DNA of 64,000 nt from Rhodoferax sp. BAB1 (GCF_013334205.1 NZ_CP054424.1:2004001-2068000); one strand, 5' to 3'; shown: positions 44,401-53,573, counted from the first letter of the stretch. Notes: generated by a model from the letters alone, not told the origin. Numbers and translations are program-made.

Positions 44401-44968
44401 TATTGCACCCTGTATCAGCCCCACTCCAGCACCAGGTTCGGCTGCTCGTGAAGGTGCGCTTGTTGGTGAGATTGATCTGGTTGTTCGTCTGATCCATCGG
44501 ATCGCGCGGCGCGGCTGACACACTTACATCAGGCATGCGCCCACCCGCTGCCAGCGGCCAAGGCTGGTAACGAACCTCAGGGTTGTAATAAACGGTATTG
44601 GTATCCGGCGAGCGCATCAGTTTCTGCCGGTGATTGGTCGAACCGGGTTGGGCCGCCACTGTGCCCTGATAGTTCACATAATCATTCGAATCCTCTCCCG
44701 GATCCATCCTGGCGCCGTTACTTCCCAGCGGACTGGCAATGGTGTAGGCCCCGACATAAATTGTCACTTCGGGCATGTGCGACCACGTCATGGAACCTGA
44801 ATCGTCCATGGTCAGCATGATGTTGGGCTTGACCCCGCCCCCGTCGCGGCTCATCAATGGGTATTGCGCAGGCTGCGCGCTCACGGAGATGGTCAATGCC
44901 AACAACCACACCGCCATGAACGCACCAAGCACAGACTTGGCTATGGGAGTAGCAAACTGATTTTTCAT
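41408..44968 (-). CDS. pilY1: Type IV pilus tip adhesin/biogenesis factor PilY1
   Basis: The ~1186-aa protein has a signal peptide (cleavage near VSAQPAQ). It has an N-terminal von Willebrand A-like part with the MIDAS-type motif DDSGSM, a C-terminal beta-propeller region (for example FVGGNDGMLHAFKD), and a calcium-loop-like DTNGDGVVNTSD near residue 1098. PilY1 primes pilus assembly with minor pilins and acts in adhesion and surface sensing. The ATG at 44968 was chosen for its GGAG ribosome site; ATG 44980, overlapping the pilX stop, is an alternative. Confidence 0.94.
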   Translation of the reverse strand: MKNQFATPIAKSVLGAFMAVWLLALTISVSAQPAQYPLMSRDGGGVKPNIMLTMDDSGSMTWSHMPEVTIYVGAYTIASPLGSNGARMDPGEDSNDYVNYQGTVAAQPGSTNHRQKLMRSPDTNTVYYNPEVRYQPWPLAAGGRMPDVSVSAAPRDPMDQTNNQINLTNKRTFTSSRTWCWSGADTGCNNRSNIEYDPGLYYRLNKTAGAYTDPAVASNYTEYSINAADGTTFTKYAARTDCSGSVCTKAEERQNFANWFTYYRTRNLLARGSVAEAFSESGDTFRLGWGRINQGSDVSIDGVTTKVIQAGVRDFTSTIKADLFTWLYALPADGGTPLPRAVYTVGQYYKRADVRGPWSDNPGQVNTTTDKACRRSYNLLVTDGYWSGTTTSVGNSDNTNGTVITGPGRNYQYLADRPFNDSNSDTLADYGMEFWKTDLRPDLSNIVEPSAENPAFWQHMVNLTVGLGVRGTLDPATDLVALTSGSKVWGTDRIDDLWHTALNSRGNYISAKDPKELAEAIRNSVGQALTRELREAGVATASTVLQAGNRKYVPLYKSGDWNGDIQAFTLDELGQAGAQSWNAEAKVPAAASRNIYTWRTDTSPPSAVAFTWAAMGADNQAALGTVAATHTTDFVDFLRGNRSKEGDSQPFRTRKGLLGDFINSNPVLVKDAVNLGYISLPPAQGGGTPYSNFLTQKASRAAVLFVGGNDGMLHAFKDTLGTVGGGADDGREIFAYVPRSVYPNLYKLSDKTYGTTAMYHQYYVDGPLNETDAYVPAPGETSASWRNYMLGTLGAGGRAVFALDITNSSSLDGSSIRWEISHLNYPDMGYITAPVQAGVLPNGEWVAIFGNGRFSDAGNAVLFVVNLATGVAQTLTLDSTGSNGLGGVGVVRNSSGQITTIYSGDLKGNLWKMDYSATESSRFLVSGGAAFFRATDSALNPQPITQAPVIFDTSRGGRMVLFGTGVLDVEAEANSVALQSIYSVWDKEADTLPRPMDRSILSLRTMVSTTGAGGATFYSIGGTSVNWTSERGWVLDMDAIAGLRLIYPPQKATSKVALLSTISPARNLVVCEASVGSGVNFFFDADNGVNPNTPMYDTNGDGVVNTSDTSVVGYATNADGIDAIVRGQMGTGTGVGIPGKCPPGTRLISTQNTTGQMMVCVPDDDPTATRSIQDRVWRRIINPPIR

Positions 44969-44979
44969 CTCGTTCTCCA

Positions 44980-45552
44980 TCAATTCAGCATGACCGTGGA
45001 CTGCAACCAGATCACGGATCCATTGGTCGTGAGTCCAGTGCCTGAAGCGGCACGGTAGTCCGTACTAAAGCCCCGGGCCGTGATGACGTAAGCCACATTG
45101 CCGTCAGCCATCGCCTGCTTCTCGACGACGCATTCGGGCAAGGTCGCCGGCCGGAAAGCGCTGTCGGTCGATTTGATACGGTTCTCAGGCAGCACCGTCT
45201 TGGAGGCAGAAGCCCCCCCCGCGCCGGTCCAGGTGCCCGTCTGGCTCCAGGCTGGCGTACCGCCAAATGTGGTCTGGACCAAGTTGACCTCCGCCAACGT
45301 GGCCACACGGCTGGCTTCAGGCTTGGTCAGTTCCGACTCGCAGTAACGCAAGGCAGCTTCCGCATACTGTTGCGCCAGGTATTGAACGCGAATGTTGTTG
45401 GTCAGCTTCTCACTGGAAGTGGCATTGCGTATGGTTGCCGCCGACGTGATGCCGATGATGACCAGCATCATCATGACGATGATCAGCGACACACCCGCCT
45501 GACGGCGTGCACCGTGATGCAGTTTGGCTGTAACAGGAATCGTTGACATCAT
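44980..45552 (-). CDS. pilX: Minor pilin assembly protein PilX
   Basis: The 190-aa product begins with a basic leader and the PilX-type hydrophobic segment RRQAGVSLIIVMMMLVIIG (about residues 16-34), lacking the usual TLIE glutamate as is normal for PilX. The ...SEKLTNNIRVQYLAQQYAEAALRYCE helix is characteristic. It works with PilV, PilW, PilE and PilY1 as the priming complex for type IV pilus extension. It overlaps or abuts its neighbours, confirming one operon. Confidence 0.92.
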   Translation of the reverse strand: MMSTIPVTAKLHHGARRQAGVSLIIVMMMLVIIGITSAATIRNATSSEKLTNNIRVQYLAQQYAEAALRYCESELTKPEASRVATLAEVNLVQTTFGGTPAWSQTGTWTGAGGASASKTVLPENRIKSTDSAFRPATLPECVVEKQAMADGNVAYVITARGFSTDYRAASGTGLTTNGSVIWLQSTVMLN

Positions 45553-45558
45553 GGAACC

Positions 45559-46422
45559 TCAAAAGGCCATCTTGTTGCGCAGTGTTGTCGTCGTGAAGTA
45601 GGCACGGCGTACAAAGAAATCAGCGGATGTGCGCTCCACCCCATCACAATCCAGGTAAGTCAGCGGGTCTTCAGAGTTCAGAACGGCCTCGCTGCTCTTC
45701 ATCAGCAGGCAAACCCGCACGCTCAGAACGCGCCCCCAGTCGGAGACGCTGGAAGCGCTCACGTACTTGACGATCTGGCGAGGATTGGCTGCATTGGCCT
45801 CCCCGTACCAGATTCTCATGGCCTCAACGTTGTCGACCAGCGGCTGTCCCGCCGCACCTTGCTGGCTGGCACAGTAGAGTTCAGACTTGCCGCTTGCACC
45901 AGAGGACAGATAGAACCGGTTGTGCGCGATGTAATAAGTCGCCGTTCCGACGACGGTCGTGGGCAGCGTGTTACCGATGCAGTCGGACGGCACATTCGCT
46001 GCTGTCGGCACGGTATTGGTCAGGTCCGCCTCGTACACCACCTCGATCACATGATCGTCGGCACCTGCAACTGCACAAACCGTGTTATCCCAAGGGGCCG
46101 TCTGGTTGCGCCGAATCACGTTATCGAGCCCCTTGTCACAGCCAAAAATCGGGCGATCAGAATAGCTACGCGTAAACGTTGTACCGGAGACACCAGTGGG
46201 CTGCGCATAACCGGCCAGAAGAAGGTCGCGGTTCATGATGGTCATCGCGATCTGCGCGTTTTCATTCATTTCCGCATAAGCAGCCTGGACCTTGCCGGTC
46301 TTGCCCGAACCCAGGTAACTTACAAGTACCGCCCCAACCACGATCAGCCCGATGACCAGCGAGACCAGAACTTCGATCAGGGACAGGCCCTGCATCCGGG
46401 AGCGAAGGACGCGCTGTTTCAT
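45559..46422 (-). CDS. pilW: Minor pilin assembly protein PilW
   Basis: The 287-aa prepilin-like protein has the N-terminal methylation motif QGLSLIEVLVSLVIGLIVVG (about 12-31) and a long PilW-type globular domain (GFAP-like AGYAQPTGVSG, CVAGADDHVIEVVYEAD). Four to six cysteines are likely disulphide-bonded in the periplasm. Its ATG overlaps the expected pilV stop by 4 bp, evidence that the region 46419-46595 once belonged, or still belongs, to pilV. Confidence 0.92.
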   Translation of the reverse strand: MKQRVLRSRMQGLSLIEVLVSLVIGLIVVGAVLVSYLGSGKTGKVQAAYAEMNENAQIAMTIMNRDLLLAGYAQPTGVSGTTFTRSYSDRPIFGCDKGLDNVIRRNQTAPWDNTVCAVAGADDHVIEVVYEADLTNTVPTAANVPSDCIGNTLPTTVVGTATYYIAHNRFYLSSGASGKSELYCASQQGAAGQPLVDNVEAMRIWYGEANAANPRQIVKYVSASSVSDWGRVLSVRVCLLMKSSEAVLNSEDPLTYLDCDGVERTSADFFVRRAYFTTTTLRNKMAF

Positions 46423-47006
46423 AGATTGATCCGGAAATAGCTGCAGCGGATGCTGAGGTCGCTGCCAGTGTTAAGGCTGTTGGGGCACTCGCTCACCAAA
46501 GCGGGTGCCTCGTCGGTATTCGCAACCGCTGGATCGCGCCAGACCACCCAGACATCCATTGCCACCTCCGTGCTCTGACGGCGCAGGAAAACAGATCATT
46601 CAGGCAGCTGGTTACGTACCATCATGCGCCACTGTGCCAAATCCAGTGCGGCAATCTGGGCAGGGGTACAGCTGCTGGCAGCCGTATTGCAAAGAGGAGA
46701 CGGAAGTGTCGTTGCCGAGGACTGCGCAGAAAAATCCTCCACGTAGTCGTAGTCGCCAGCAAAGAAACCTGTTGCCGTCGGCGCCGCCACGCCCTTGTTG
46801 GCCCGGATCCTCTCCCCCATATCGTTGGCCAGTTGAGCCGCGGTGGCGCGGTACTGCGACATCTTGGTGTACCGGACGGACGAGGCGTTGACCCCCGCCA
46901 GTGCCAGCAAGGCAAAGGACGCCAGCACGATGGAAACCAGCACCTCGATCAAGGAAGCGCCCGCCATGCGCAGAGGCAGGCGTCGGGAGATGGTTTTCAG
47001 CTGCAC
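46419..47006 (-). pseudogene. pilV: Minor pilin PilV interrupted by an in-frame TGA
   Basis: From GTG 47006 (overlapping fimT by 10 bp) the frame encodes RMAGASLIEVLVSIVLASFA, the prepilin motif, and continues to RNQLPE. It then meets TGA at 46598-46596. Reading on in the same frame gives SVFLRRQSTEVAMDVWVVWR and the rest of a normal PilV tail with two cysteines, ending at a TGA that overlaps the pilW ATG. A single G-to-T change (GGA to TGA) explains the break. The short product is 136 aa and the full one ~195 aa. It may be a recent mutation, a sequencing error, or tolerated truncation. Confidence 0.85.
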
Positions 47007-47515
47007 GATGTCACCCCCTCTGCCCTGATCGTAGCCCGCCCCTGATTGGAAACACAGACCAGGCGGGCCGAGCCATCCGCAGGCGTGAATGTGAAAGTCT
47101 GGGCCGAAGCGCGTGCCCACCCTGCGGGCTGGTACACGATGGCCAATGTTGAAACCGATGTGGTCAGGGAGGCCAGGTTCGACTGCGCATCCTGGACTCG
47201 CAGGACGACATCCGAGGGATCAACAGTTCCGTCGCCATCATCGTCAATGAACACGATCCAGCCATCCTTCCAGCTGGCGGTCGTCGCACAGGATGTTCCA
47301 TTGACGGAACTGCATATGCTGACGCGGGTGGTCCGCTTGATGGCTTCGGAGCGCGCAAAACGCAGATCGATGACCATGGCATCGACCGCAGACTGAACAC
47401 TGCGCTTGACCAGCATCGTGCGGAAACTCGGAACAGCCAGCGATAGCAGTATCGAGGCGACCGCAACGACCACCAGCAACTCGATCAGGGTAAAACCAGA
47501 TAGACGGCTTTTCAT
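46997..47515 (-). CDS. fimT: Minor pseudopilin FimT/FimU (GspH-type)
   Basis: The 172-aa prepilin starts MKSRLSGFTLIELLVVVAVA, a class III signal peptide for PilD with the mature Glu5. A GspH/FimT domain follows (KRTTRVSICSSVNGTSC, KDGWIVFIDDDGDGTVDPSD). It is the first gene of the minor pilin operon and divergent from ribD. Family members prime pilus assembly and some bind DNA during transformation. Confidence 0.92.
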   Translation of the reverse strand: MKSRLSGFTLIELLVVVAVASILLSLAVPSFRTMLVKRSVQSAVDAMVIDLRFARSEAIKRTTRVSICSSVNGTSCATTASWKDGWIVFIDDDGDGTVDPSDVVLRVQDAQSNLASLTTSVSTLAIVYQPAGWARASAQTFTFTPADGSARLVCVSNQGRATIRAEGVTSCS

Positions 47516-47636
47516 GCAGGTCAGCTTACTGCCGGCCACTTGCCGATGTCTCCCCTGTTCCGATGAGTGGCTCAGCCGGGACGCCAGGCGGTAGACTGGT
47601 TGGCATGGCGCGTTACTTTTTCACACATTCCCAACC

Positions 47637-48737
47637 ATGATGGACCGTGCGCTTGCGCTCGCCACCCAGGCCCTGCGCCTGACCTCCCCCAACCCGCGCG
47701 TGGGCTGCGTCATCGTGGCCGCCGATGGCCAGCTGCTGGGCCAGGGCCACACCCAGCGCGCCGGCGGGCCGCATGCGGAGATCGTGGCGCTGCAGGACGC
47801 CGCCGCCAAGGGCCACGCCGTCCGAGGCGCCACCGCCTACGTCACGCTGGAGCCCTGCGCCCACCAGGGCCGCACCGGGCCCTGTTGTGACGCGCTGGTG
47901 GCCGCCGGCATCGCCAGGGTCGTCGCATCGATCCAGGACCCCAACCCCAAGGTGGCCGGCCAGGGTTTCGCGCGCCTGCGGGCAGCCGGCATCGAGGTCG
48001 AGATCGGCCCGGGTGCGGCCGAGTCACGCGAACTCAACATCGGCTTCTTCAACCGTATGGTTCGCCAGACCCCCTGGGTGCGCATGAAGATCGCCGCCTC
48101 GCTGGACGGCCAGACCGCACTGGAGAATGGCACCAGCCAGTGGATCACCTCGGAGGCGGCCCGGACCGACGGCCACGCCTGGCGGGCCCGGGCCTGCGCC
48201 GTGCTGACCGGTATCGGCACCGTGCTGGAAGACGATCCGCGGCTGGACGTGCGCCTGGTCGAAACGCCGCGCCAGCCACAGCTGGTGGTGGTGGACAGCC
48301 GGCTGGACACGCCGCTGGACGCCAAGCTGTTCATCCCCGGGCGCCAACTCTTTATTTATGCAGCCGTGATAAACGAGGCGAAAAAAACCGCCCTGCAAGC
48401 CAAGGGCGCTACGGTGATCCATTGCCCGGGCCGCCAGCCCGGCACGGAAAACAAGGTCGATCTGGCGGCCATGTTGCAGGACCTGGCCAGGCGCGAAATT
48501 AACGAAGTGCATGTGGAAGCCGGCCACAAGCTCAACGGATCCCTGGTGCGCGAAGGCCTGGTGGACGAATTCCTGGTCTATCTCGCGCCCAAGCTGCTGG
48601 GGGCGGGCCAGGGCATGGTCAACATCGGGCCCTTCACGGCGCTGGCGCAGGCCGTGGCACTCGAATTCCGCGACACCACCCTGATCGGCCCCGACCTGCG
48701 TTTGTTGGCCCGAATTCCCGGACGCGACAGTTTTTAG
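47637..48737 (+). CDS. ribD: Bifunctional riboflavin deaminase/reductase RibD
   Basis: The 366-aa enzyme has an N-terminal zinc deaminase domain (GGPHAEIVAL and PCAHQGRTGPCCDAL) and a C-terminal NADPH-dependent reductase domain (from about 150, KIAASLDGQTALENGTSQWI). It performs the second and third steps of riboflavin synthesis. No FMN riboswitch is seen in the 97 bp before it or elsewhere in the cluster. It heads ribD-ribE-(barrel)-ribB-ribH-nusB. Confidence 0.97.
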   Translation: MMDRALALATQALRLTSPNPRVGCVIVAADGQLLGQGHTQRAGGPHAEIVALQDAAAKGHAVRGATAYVTLEPCAHQGRTGPCCDALVAAGIARVVASIQDPNPKVAGQGFARLRAAGIEVEIGPGAAESRELNIGFFNRMVRQTPWVRMKIAASLDGQTALENGTSQWITSEAARTDGHAWRARACAVLTGIGTVLEDDPRLDVRLVETPRQPQLVVVDSRLDTPLDAKLFIPGRQLFIYAAVINEAKKTALQAKGATVIHCPGRQPGTENKVDLAAMLQDLARREINEVHVEAGHKLNGSLVREGLVDEFLVYLAPKLLGAGQGMVNIGPFTALAQAVALEFRDTTLIGPDLRLLARIPGRDSF

Positions 48738-48761
48738 GGGATTACCTGCGAAAATAGCGGG

Positions 48762-49403
48762 ATGTTCACCGGAATCATCACCGGCGTGGGGCGCATCGTC
48801 GCCAGCCACGACCTGGGAAGCTCTTTACAGCACGGCAAGCGCCTCGCGATAACCTGCCCGCCCGCGTATCTTGACGACGTCGGCCTGGGTGACAGCATCG
48901 CCCTCAATGGCGCCTGCATGACGGTCACCAGCCTGGACCTGCCCCTCCAGCAGTTCACCATCGACATCTCGGCCGAATCGCTGGCCCGCACCACCGGCCT
49001 GGCCCTGGACGCGCGGGTCAACCTGGAAAAAGCCCTGCGCGCCGGCGATCGCCTGGGCGGCCACATCGTGTCCGGCCATGTGGACGGTGTCGGTACCGTC
49101 AGTCTTTTTGCCCAAGTCGGCGAAAGCTGGGAGTTGCGCATCCAGGCTCCGGCCGAACTCGCGAAGTACCTGGCCTACAAGGGCTCCATCACCGTCAACG
49201 GCGTAAGCCTGACCGTCAACCGGGTGAGCGACAACGCGAGCGGGTGTGAGATCAGCATCAACCTGATCCCGCACACCGTCCAGAATACCAGCCTGGGCAC
49301 GCTCAAGGCCGGCTCGGGCGTCAACCTCGAAATCGATACGGTCGCCCGCTACGTGGAGCGTATGCTGGGCGCGACCGGACCCGGCACATCACCCCGGCCC
49401 TGA
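48762..49403 (+). CDS. ribE: Riboflavin synthase (alpha chain)
   Basis: The 213-aa protein contains two lumazine-binding repeats. The first starts MFTGIITGVGRIV, and the second begins near residue 100 with GGHIVSGHVDGVGTV. It dismutates two 6,7-dimethyl-8-ribityllumazine molecules to riboflavin, normally as a trimer. It lies 24 bp downstream of ribD. Confidence 0.97.
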   Translation: MFTGIITGVGRIVASHDLGSSLQHGKRLAITCPPAYLDDVGLGDSIALNGACMTVTSLDLPLQQFTIDISAESLARTTGLALDARVNLEKALRAGDRLGGHIVSGHVDGVGTVSLFAQVGESWELRIQAPAELAKYLAYKGSITVNGVSLTVNRVSDNASGCEISINLIPHTVQNTSLGTLKAGSGVNLEIDTVARYVERMLGATGPGTSPRP

Positions 49404-49426
49404 TCACCAGACCCCTCAAGAAAAAC

Positions 49427-50218
49427 ATGACCACCTCCACTTACGCCCTTGCACTGCCCCTGCTGGTCGCAGCCTTGGTTGCCACCGCTCCGATCGCCCG
49501 GGCCCAGGGCCAGGAACCCAGCGTCACGCCCTACCGGCCGACCGTGGCCAATCCGGCCGAACTTCCCGCACCGGGCTGGCTGGAACTGGAAGCCGGCTGG
49601 CAGCGGCAACAGGGTGGCAGCGACCGCCGACGCGACAGCCTGCCCGTCACCGCCAAGCTGGCCTTCAGCGAGCACTGGGGCGTGCTGCTGGGCACGGAAC
49701 TCGGCCTGCGCAGCACCGACCTGGACAACAATCGCTACAGCGGCACCGGCGATACCACGCTGATCGTCAAGCACCTGATCGGCGGCGATCCCGGCCAGAA
49801 CGGCGCCTGGGGCGTGGAAGCCGGCGCCAAGTCGCCCACTGCCTCGGAAAATCTGGGCAGCGGCCGGACCGATTACCTGCTGACGCTGATCTACAGCCTG
49901 GACGCCCTGGGCAACCGGCTGGACGTCAATGCCGGTGCCACCCGGCTGGGTGCCGTCGACCCCGGCCAGGAGCGCATGCAGTACGGCTGGGCCACCTCAC
50001 TGTCGCGTCCGCTGAACGACAGCTGGGGCGTTTTCGGCGAACTCAGCGGCACCCGCAACACTGGGGGCGATACCACCCGCCAGTACATGCTGGGCGGCAC
50101 CTACAACATGAGCAAGCGCGTGGTGCTGGACTTCGGCATGGCGCGCGGCCTCACCGCCGCCACGCCGGACTGGAGCGCCTTCTTCGGCGTCTCGCTACTG
50201 AGCGCGCGCCTGTGGTGA
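49427..50218 (+). CDS. Outer-membrane beta-barrel-like protein embedded in the riboflavin operon, function unknown
   Basis: The 263-aa product has a signal peptide (cleavage near ARAQGQ, residue 26-28). Its alternating amphipathic strands ([26 protein letters not shown], ...[12 protein letters not shown]) end in [12 protein letters not shown], an aromatic C-terminus typical of outer-membrane proteins. It resembles the loosely defined transporter/phenol-degradation MetA-like barrel group. Spacing of 23 bp from ribE and 58 bp to ribB suggests co-transcription. Export or uptake of flavins would fit the context but is unproven. Confidence 0.65.
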   Translation: MTTSTYALALPLLVAALVATAPIARAQGQEPSVTPYRPTVANPAELPAPGWLELEAGWQRQQGGSDRRRDSLPVTAKLAFSEHWGVLLGTELGLRSTDLDNNRYSGTGDTTLIVKHLIGGDPGQNGAWGVEAGAKSPTASENLGSGRTDYLLTLIYSLDALGNRLDVNAGATRLGAVDPGQERMQYGWATSLSRPLNDSWGVFGELSGTRNTGGDTTRQYMLGGTYNMSKRVVLDFGMARGLTAATPDWSAFFGVSLLSARLW

Positions 50219-50276
50219 AGCGCCATCACACTGTCCTTGCCCCTTCCCCGACAAACCGGCGCCTGAAACCGACACC

Positions 50277-51407
50277 ATGAAAACCACCTCTTCCAGCCAA
50301 CCCGCGGCTGTCCCGATTTCCCCGGTCGAAGACATCGTGGCCGAGATGCGCGCCGGTCGCATGGTCATCCTGGTGGACGAGGAAGACCGCGAGAACGAAG
50401 GTGACCTGGTGCTGGCGGCCGACCACGTCACGCCGGAAGCCATCAACTTCATGGCCCGCTTCGGCCGCGGCCTGATCTGCCTGACGCTCACGCGCGAGCG
50501 CTGCGACTACCTGCGCCTGCCACCCATGGCTGCGCGCAACGGCACCGTCTACAGCACCGCCTTCACGGTCTCCATCGAAGCGGCCAGCGGTGTCACCACC
50601 GGCATCTCGGCGGCCGACCGCGCCCGCACCGTGCAGGCCGCCGTGGCCCCAACCGCCAAACCCGAAGACCTGGTGCAGCCCGGCCACATCTTCCCGCTGC
50701 AGGCGGTGGACGGCGGCGTGCTCATGCGCGCCGGCCATACTGAAGCCGGCTGCGACCTGTCCGCCATGGCCGGCTGCACGCCGGCCGCCGTGATCTGCGA
50801 GATCATGAAGGACGACGGCACCATGGCCCGCCTGCCCGACCTCCAGGCCTTTGCTGCGGAACACGGCCTGAAGATCGGCACCATCGCCGACCTGATCGAA
50901 CATCGCAGCCGCCACGAATCGCTGATCGAGAAGATCGGCAGCCGCCCCATCCAGACCGCCTTCGGCGACTTCACCGCCCATGCCTACCGCGACAAGCCCA
51001 GCCAGGGCCTGCACCTGGCCCTGGTGCGCGGCCAGTGGGGACCGCAAGACACGGTGCCGGCCCGTGTGCACGAACCGCTCTCGGTGCTGGACGCACTCGA
51101 AGTCGGCCGCGCCATGCACTCCTGGAGCCTGGATGCTTGCCTCACGCGCATCGCCGCAGAGGGCCGTGGCGTCGTGGTGCTGCTGAACTGCGGCGAGAGT
51201 GCCAACCAGCTGCTGGCCCAGTTCGAAGGCACGGCGCGCGCCAGCCACGCGCCCGAGCGCGGCCGCATGGACCTGCGCACCTACGGCGTGGGCGCGCAGA
51301 TCCTGCGCGACTGTGGCGTGCACAAGATGAACCTCATGGGCAACCCTCGCCGGCTGCCCAGCATGGTCGGCTACGGACTCGAAGTCACCGGCTATTTTCA
51401 AAAATAA
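50277..51407 (+). CDS. ribB: 3,4-Dihydroxy-2-butanone-4-phosphate synthase with degenerate GTP-cyclohydrolase-II-like domain (RibBX type)
   Basis: The 376-aa protein has an intact N-terminal RibB domain ([17 protein letters not shown] with the acidic metal site; [13 protein letters not shown]). It makes the four-carbon precursor from ribulose 5-phosphate. The C-terminal ~160 residues align in outline with GTP cyclohydrolase II, but the zinc cysteine set (GxRRCDCGEQ region) is absent ([20 protein letters not shown] instead). That domain is therefore unlikely to act as RibA, which must be elsewhere. This matches the RibBX architecture described in other proteobacteria. Confidence 0.85.
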   Translation: MKTTSSSQPAAVPISPVEDIVAEMRAGRMVILVDEEDRENEGDLVLAADHVTPEAINFMARFGRGLICLTLTRERCDYLRLPPMAARNGTVYSTAFTVSIEAASGVTTGISAADRARTVQAAVAPTAKPEDLVQPGHIFPLQAVDGGVLMRAGHTEAGCDLSAMAGCTPAAVICEIMKDDGTMARLPDLQAFAAEHGLKIGTIADLIEHRSRHESLIEKIGSRPIQTAFGDFTAHAYRDKPSQGLHLALVRGQWGPQDTVPARVHEPLSVLDALEVGRAMHSWSLDACLTRIAAEGRGVVVLLNCGESANQLLAQFEGTARASHAPERGRMDLRTYGVGAQILRDCGVHKMNLMGNPRRLPSMVGYGLEVTGYFQK

Positions 51408-51422
51408 ACCAAGGAACCCACC

Positions 51423-51899
51423 ATGTTTGGCGCCGACAAAGGCAATCTCGAACCCACCGACGCACGCTTGGACGGCCGCAAGCTGGCCATCGCCATCGTG
51501 CAGGCCCGTTTCAACGAAAGCGTCACCAATGCCCTGGCCGTCGCCTGCCGCGCCGAGCTGGCCGCACTGGGTGTCCAGACCAAGAACATCGACCACGTCA
51601 TGGTGCCGGGCGCGCTGGAAGTGCCGCTGGCCCTGCAGACCCTGGCCGAGAAGAACAGCTACGACGCGCTGATCGCGCTGGGCTGCATCATCCGCGGCGA
51701 GACCTACCACTTCGAACTGGTGGCCAACGAGTCGGGCGCCGGCGTCACCCGCGTCGCGCTGGACTACCAGCTGCCCATCGCCAACGCCATCCTGACCGTG
51801 GAAACCATGGAGCAGGCCATCGCCCGCCAGACCGACAAGGGCCGCGACGCCGCCCGCGTGGCCGTGGAAATGGCCAACCTGATGGAAGACATCGAATGA
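51423..51899 (+). CDS. ribH: 6,7-Dimethyl-8-ribityllumazine synthase
   Basis: The 158-aa subunit has [30 protein letters not shown] and [20 protein letters not shown], the conserved lumazine synthase blocks including the catalytic His in the last one. It condenses the RibB and RibD products. Its stop overlaps the nusB ATG by 4 bp. Confidence 0.97.
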   Translation: MFGADKGNLEPTDARLDGRKLAIAIVQARFNESVTNALAVACRAELAALGVQTKNIDHVMVPGALEVPLALQTLAEKNSYDALIALGCIIRGETYHFELVANESGAGVTRVALDYQLPIANAILTVETMEQAIARQTDKGRDAARVAVEMANLMEDIE

Positions 51900-52378
51900 A
51901 CACGCCCACCGCCCCGCGCAAGTCGGCCACCAAGTCCGGCCGCAGCCGCGCCCGCGAGTTCGCGCTGCAGGCCCTGTACCAGCACCTGGTCGGCCGCAAC
52001 GAGACCAGCGACATCGACCTCTTCACCCGCGACCTCTCCGGCTTCTCCAAGGCCGACGCCGCGCACTACGACGCCCTGCTGCACGGTTGCGTGGCCCAGG
52101 CCGACGCGCTGGACCGCCTGATCACCCCGCTGCTGGACCGCAAGCTGGCCGAACTCTCGCCCATCGAACACGCCGTCATGTGGATCGGCGCCTACGAGAT
52201 GCAGCACTGCCTGGACGTGCCCTGGCGCGTGGTGCTCAACGAATGCATCGAGCTGGCCAAATCCTTTGGCGGCACCGATGGTCACAAGTACGTCAATGGC
52301 GTGCTCAACGGCCTGGCGCCCACCCTGCGCGCGCCCGAGGTCGCCGCCGACCGCGCGGCCGGCAAGACCCGGGCTTGA
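51896..52378 (+). CDS. nusB: Transcription antitermination factor NusB
   Basis: The 160-aa helical RNA-binding protein starts [33 protein letters not shown] and keeps the NusB core ([51 protein letters not shown] motif). It binds boxA RNA with S10 for rRNA antitermination. The ribH-nusB overlap is a widespread arrangement. Confidence 0.96.
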   Translation: MNTPTAPRKSATKSGRSRAREFALQALYQHLVGRNETSDIDLFTRDLSGFSKADAAHYDALLHGCVAQADALDRLITPLLDRKLAELSPIEHAVMWIGAYEMQHCLDVPWRVVLNECIELAKSFGGTDGHKYVNGVLNGLAPTLRAPEVAADRAAGKTRA

Positions 52379-52388
52379 CACGGCGCGC

Positions 52389-53573
52389 ATGAAAATCGCG
52401 GCCCGCGCGCAGAAGATCGAGCCCTTCTACGTGATGGAGGTGGCCAAGGCCGCCTCGGCCCTGGCGCGCGAAGCCGCCCAGGGCAGCGCGCCCATGATCT
52501 TCCTGAACATCGGCGAGCCCGACTTCACCGCCCCGCCGCTGGTGCAGGAAGCCGCCGAACGCGCCGTGCGTGCCGGTCGCAGCCAGTACACCGACGCCAC
52601 CGGCCTGCCTGCGCTGCGCGAGCGCATCAGTGCCTGGTATGCGCAGCGCTTCGGGCTGCAGGTACCGGCCAGCCGCATCGTGGTCACGGCCGGCGCCTCG
52701 GCCGCCCTGCAGCTGGCCTGCCTGGCCCTGATCGAGGCCGGTGACGAGATCCTGATGCCGGACCCGAGCTACCCCTGCAACCGGCATTTCGTGAGCGCCG
52801 CCGAAGGCACAGCCCGGCTCATACCTTGCGGCCCGGCAGAACGCTTCCAGCTCAGTGCCGACAAGGTGCGCGCCGCCTGGGGGCCGCGCACGCGCGGTGT
52901 GCTGCTGGCCTCGCCTTCCAACCCCACCGGCACCTCGATAGACCCGGCCGAGTTGCGCCGCATCCATGCAGTGGTGAAAGAACACGACGGCATCACCCTG
53001 GTCGACGAGATCTATCTGGGCCTGAGCTACGAAGAACGTTTTGGCCACAGCGCGCTGGCGATCGACGACAACATCATCAGCATCAACAGCTTCTCCAAGT
53101 ACTTCAGCATGACGGGCTGGCGCCTGGGCTGGCTGGTGCTGCCCGAGGAACTGGTGCCCGTGGTCGAGCGCCTGGCGCAGAACCTCTACATCTGCCCCAG
53201 CACCATCGCGCAGCACGCCGCGCTGGCCTGCTTCGAGGCCGAGAGCCTGGCCGAATACGAACGCCGCCGTGCCGAGTTCAAGGCCCGGCGCGACTTCTTC
53301 ATCCCGGCCCTGAACGAACTCGGTCTGAAAGTGCCCGTGATGCCCGACGGCGCCTTCTACGCCTGGGCCGACTGCACACAGGCTTGCCAGAAGCTGGGGG
53401 TGAAGGACAGCTGGGAGTTGAGCTTCGCCCTCATGCAGCAGGCCCATGTGGCCGTCACGCCGGGGCGCGACTTCGGTACGGCCGAGACCCACAAGTACAT
53501 CCGTTTCTCCACTGCCAGCGCCCTGCCCCAGCTGCAGGCCGCGGTGGAGCGGCTGCAAAAACTTCTACGCTAA
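52389..53573 (+). CDS. PLP-dependent aminotransferase, class I/II (fold type I)
   Basis: The 394-aa enzyme carries IGEPDFTAP (substrate binding), SPSNPTGTS, VDEIYLGLSYE and the PLP lysine Lys237 in SFSKYFSMTGWRLGW, with the phosphate-binding arginine in the usual place. It belongs to the aspartate-aminotransferase superfamily; the amino donor cannot be fixed from sequence. It starts 10 bp after nusB and is followed by the ybgC-tol genes. Confidence 0.92.
   Translation: MKIAARAQKIEPFYVMEVAKAASALAREAAQGSAPMIFLNIGEPDFTAPPLVQEAAERAVRAGRSQYTDATGLPALRERISAWYAQRFGLQVPASRIVVTAGASAALQLACLALIEAGDEILMPDPSYPCNRHFVSAAEGTARLIPCGPAERFQLSADKVRAAWGPRTRGVLLASPSNPTGTSIDPAELRRIHAVVKEHDGITLVDEIYLGLSYEERFGHSALAIDDNIISINSFSKYFSMTGWRLGWLVLPEELVPVVERLAQNLYICPSTIAQHAALACFEAESLAEYERRRAEFKARRDFFIPALNELGLKVPVMPDGAFYAWADCTQACQKLGVKDSWELSFALMQQAHVAVTPGRDFGTAETHKYIRFSTASALPQLQAAVERLQKLLR

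Noticed and set aside
47540..47636. FMN riboswitch upstream of ribD
   Set aside because: None of the conserved RFN segments is present here or in the 58 bp before ribB.
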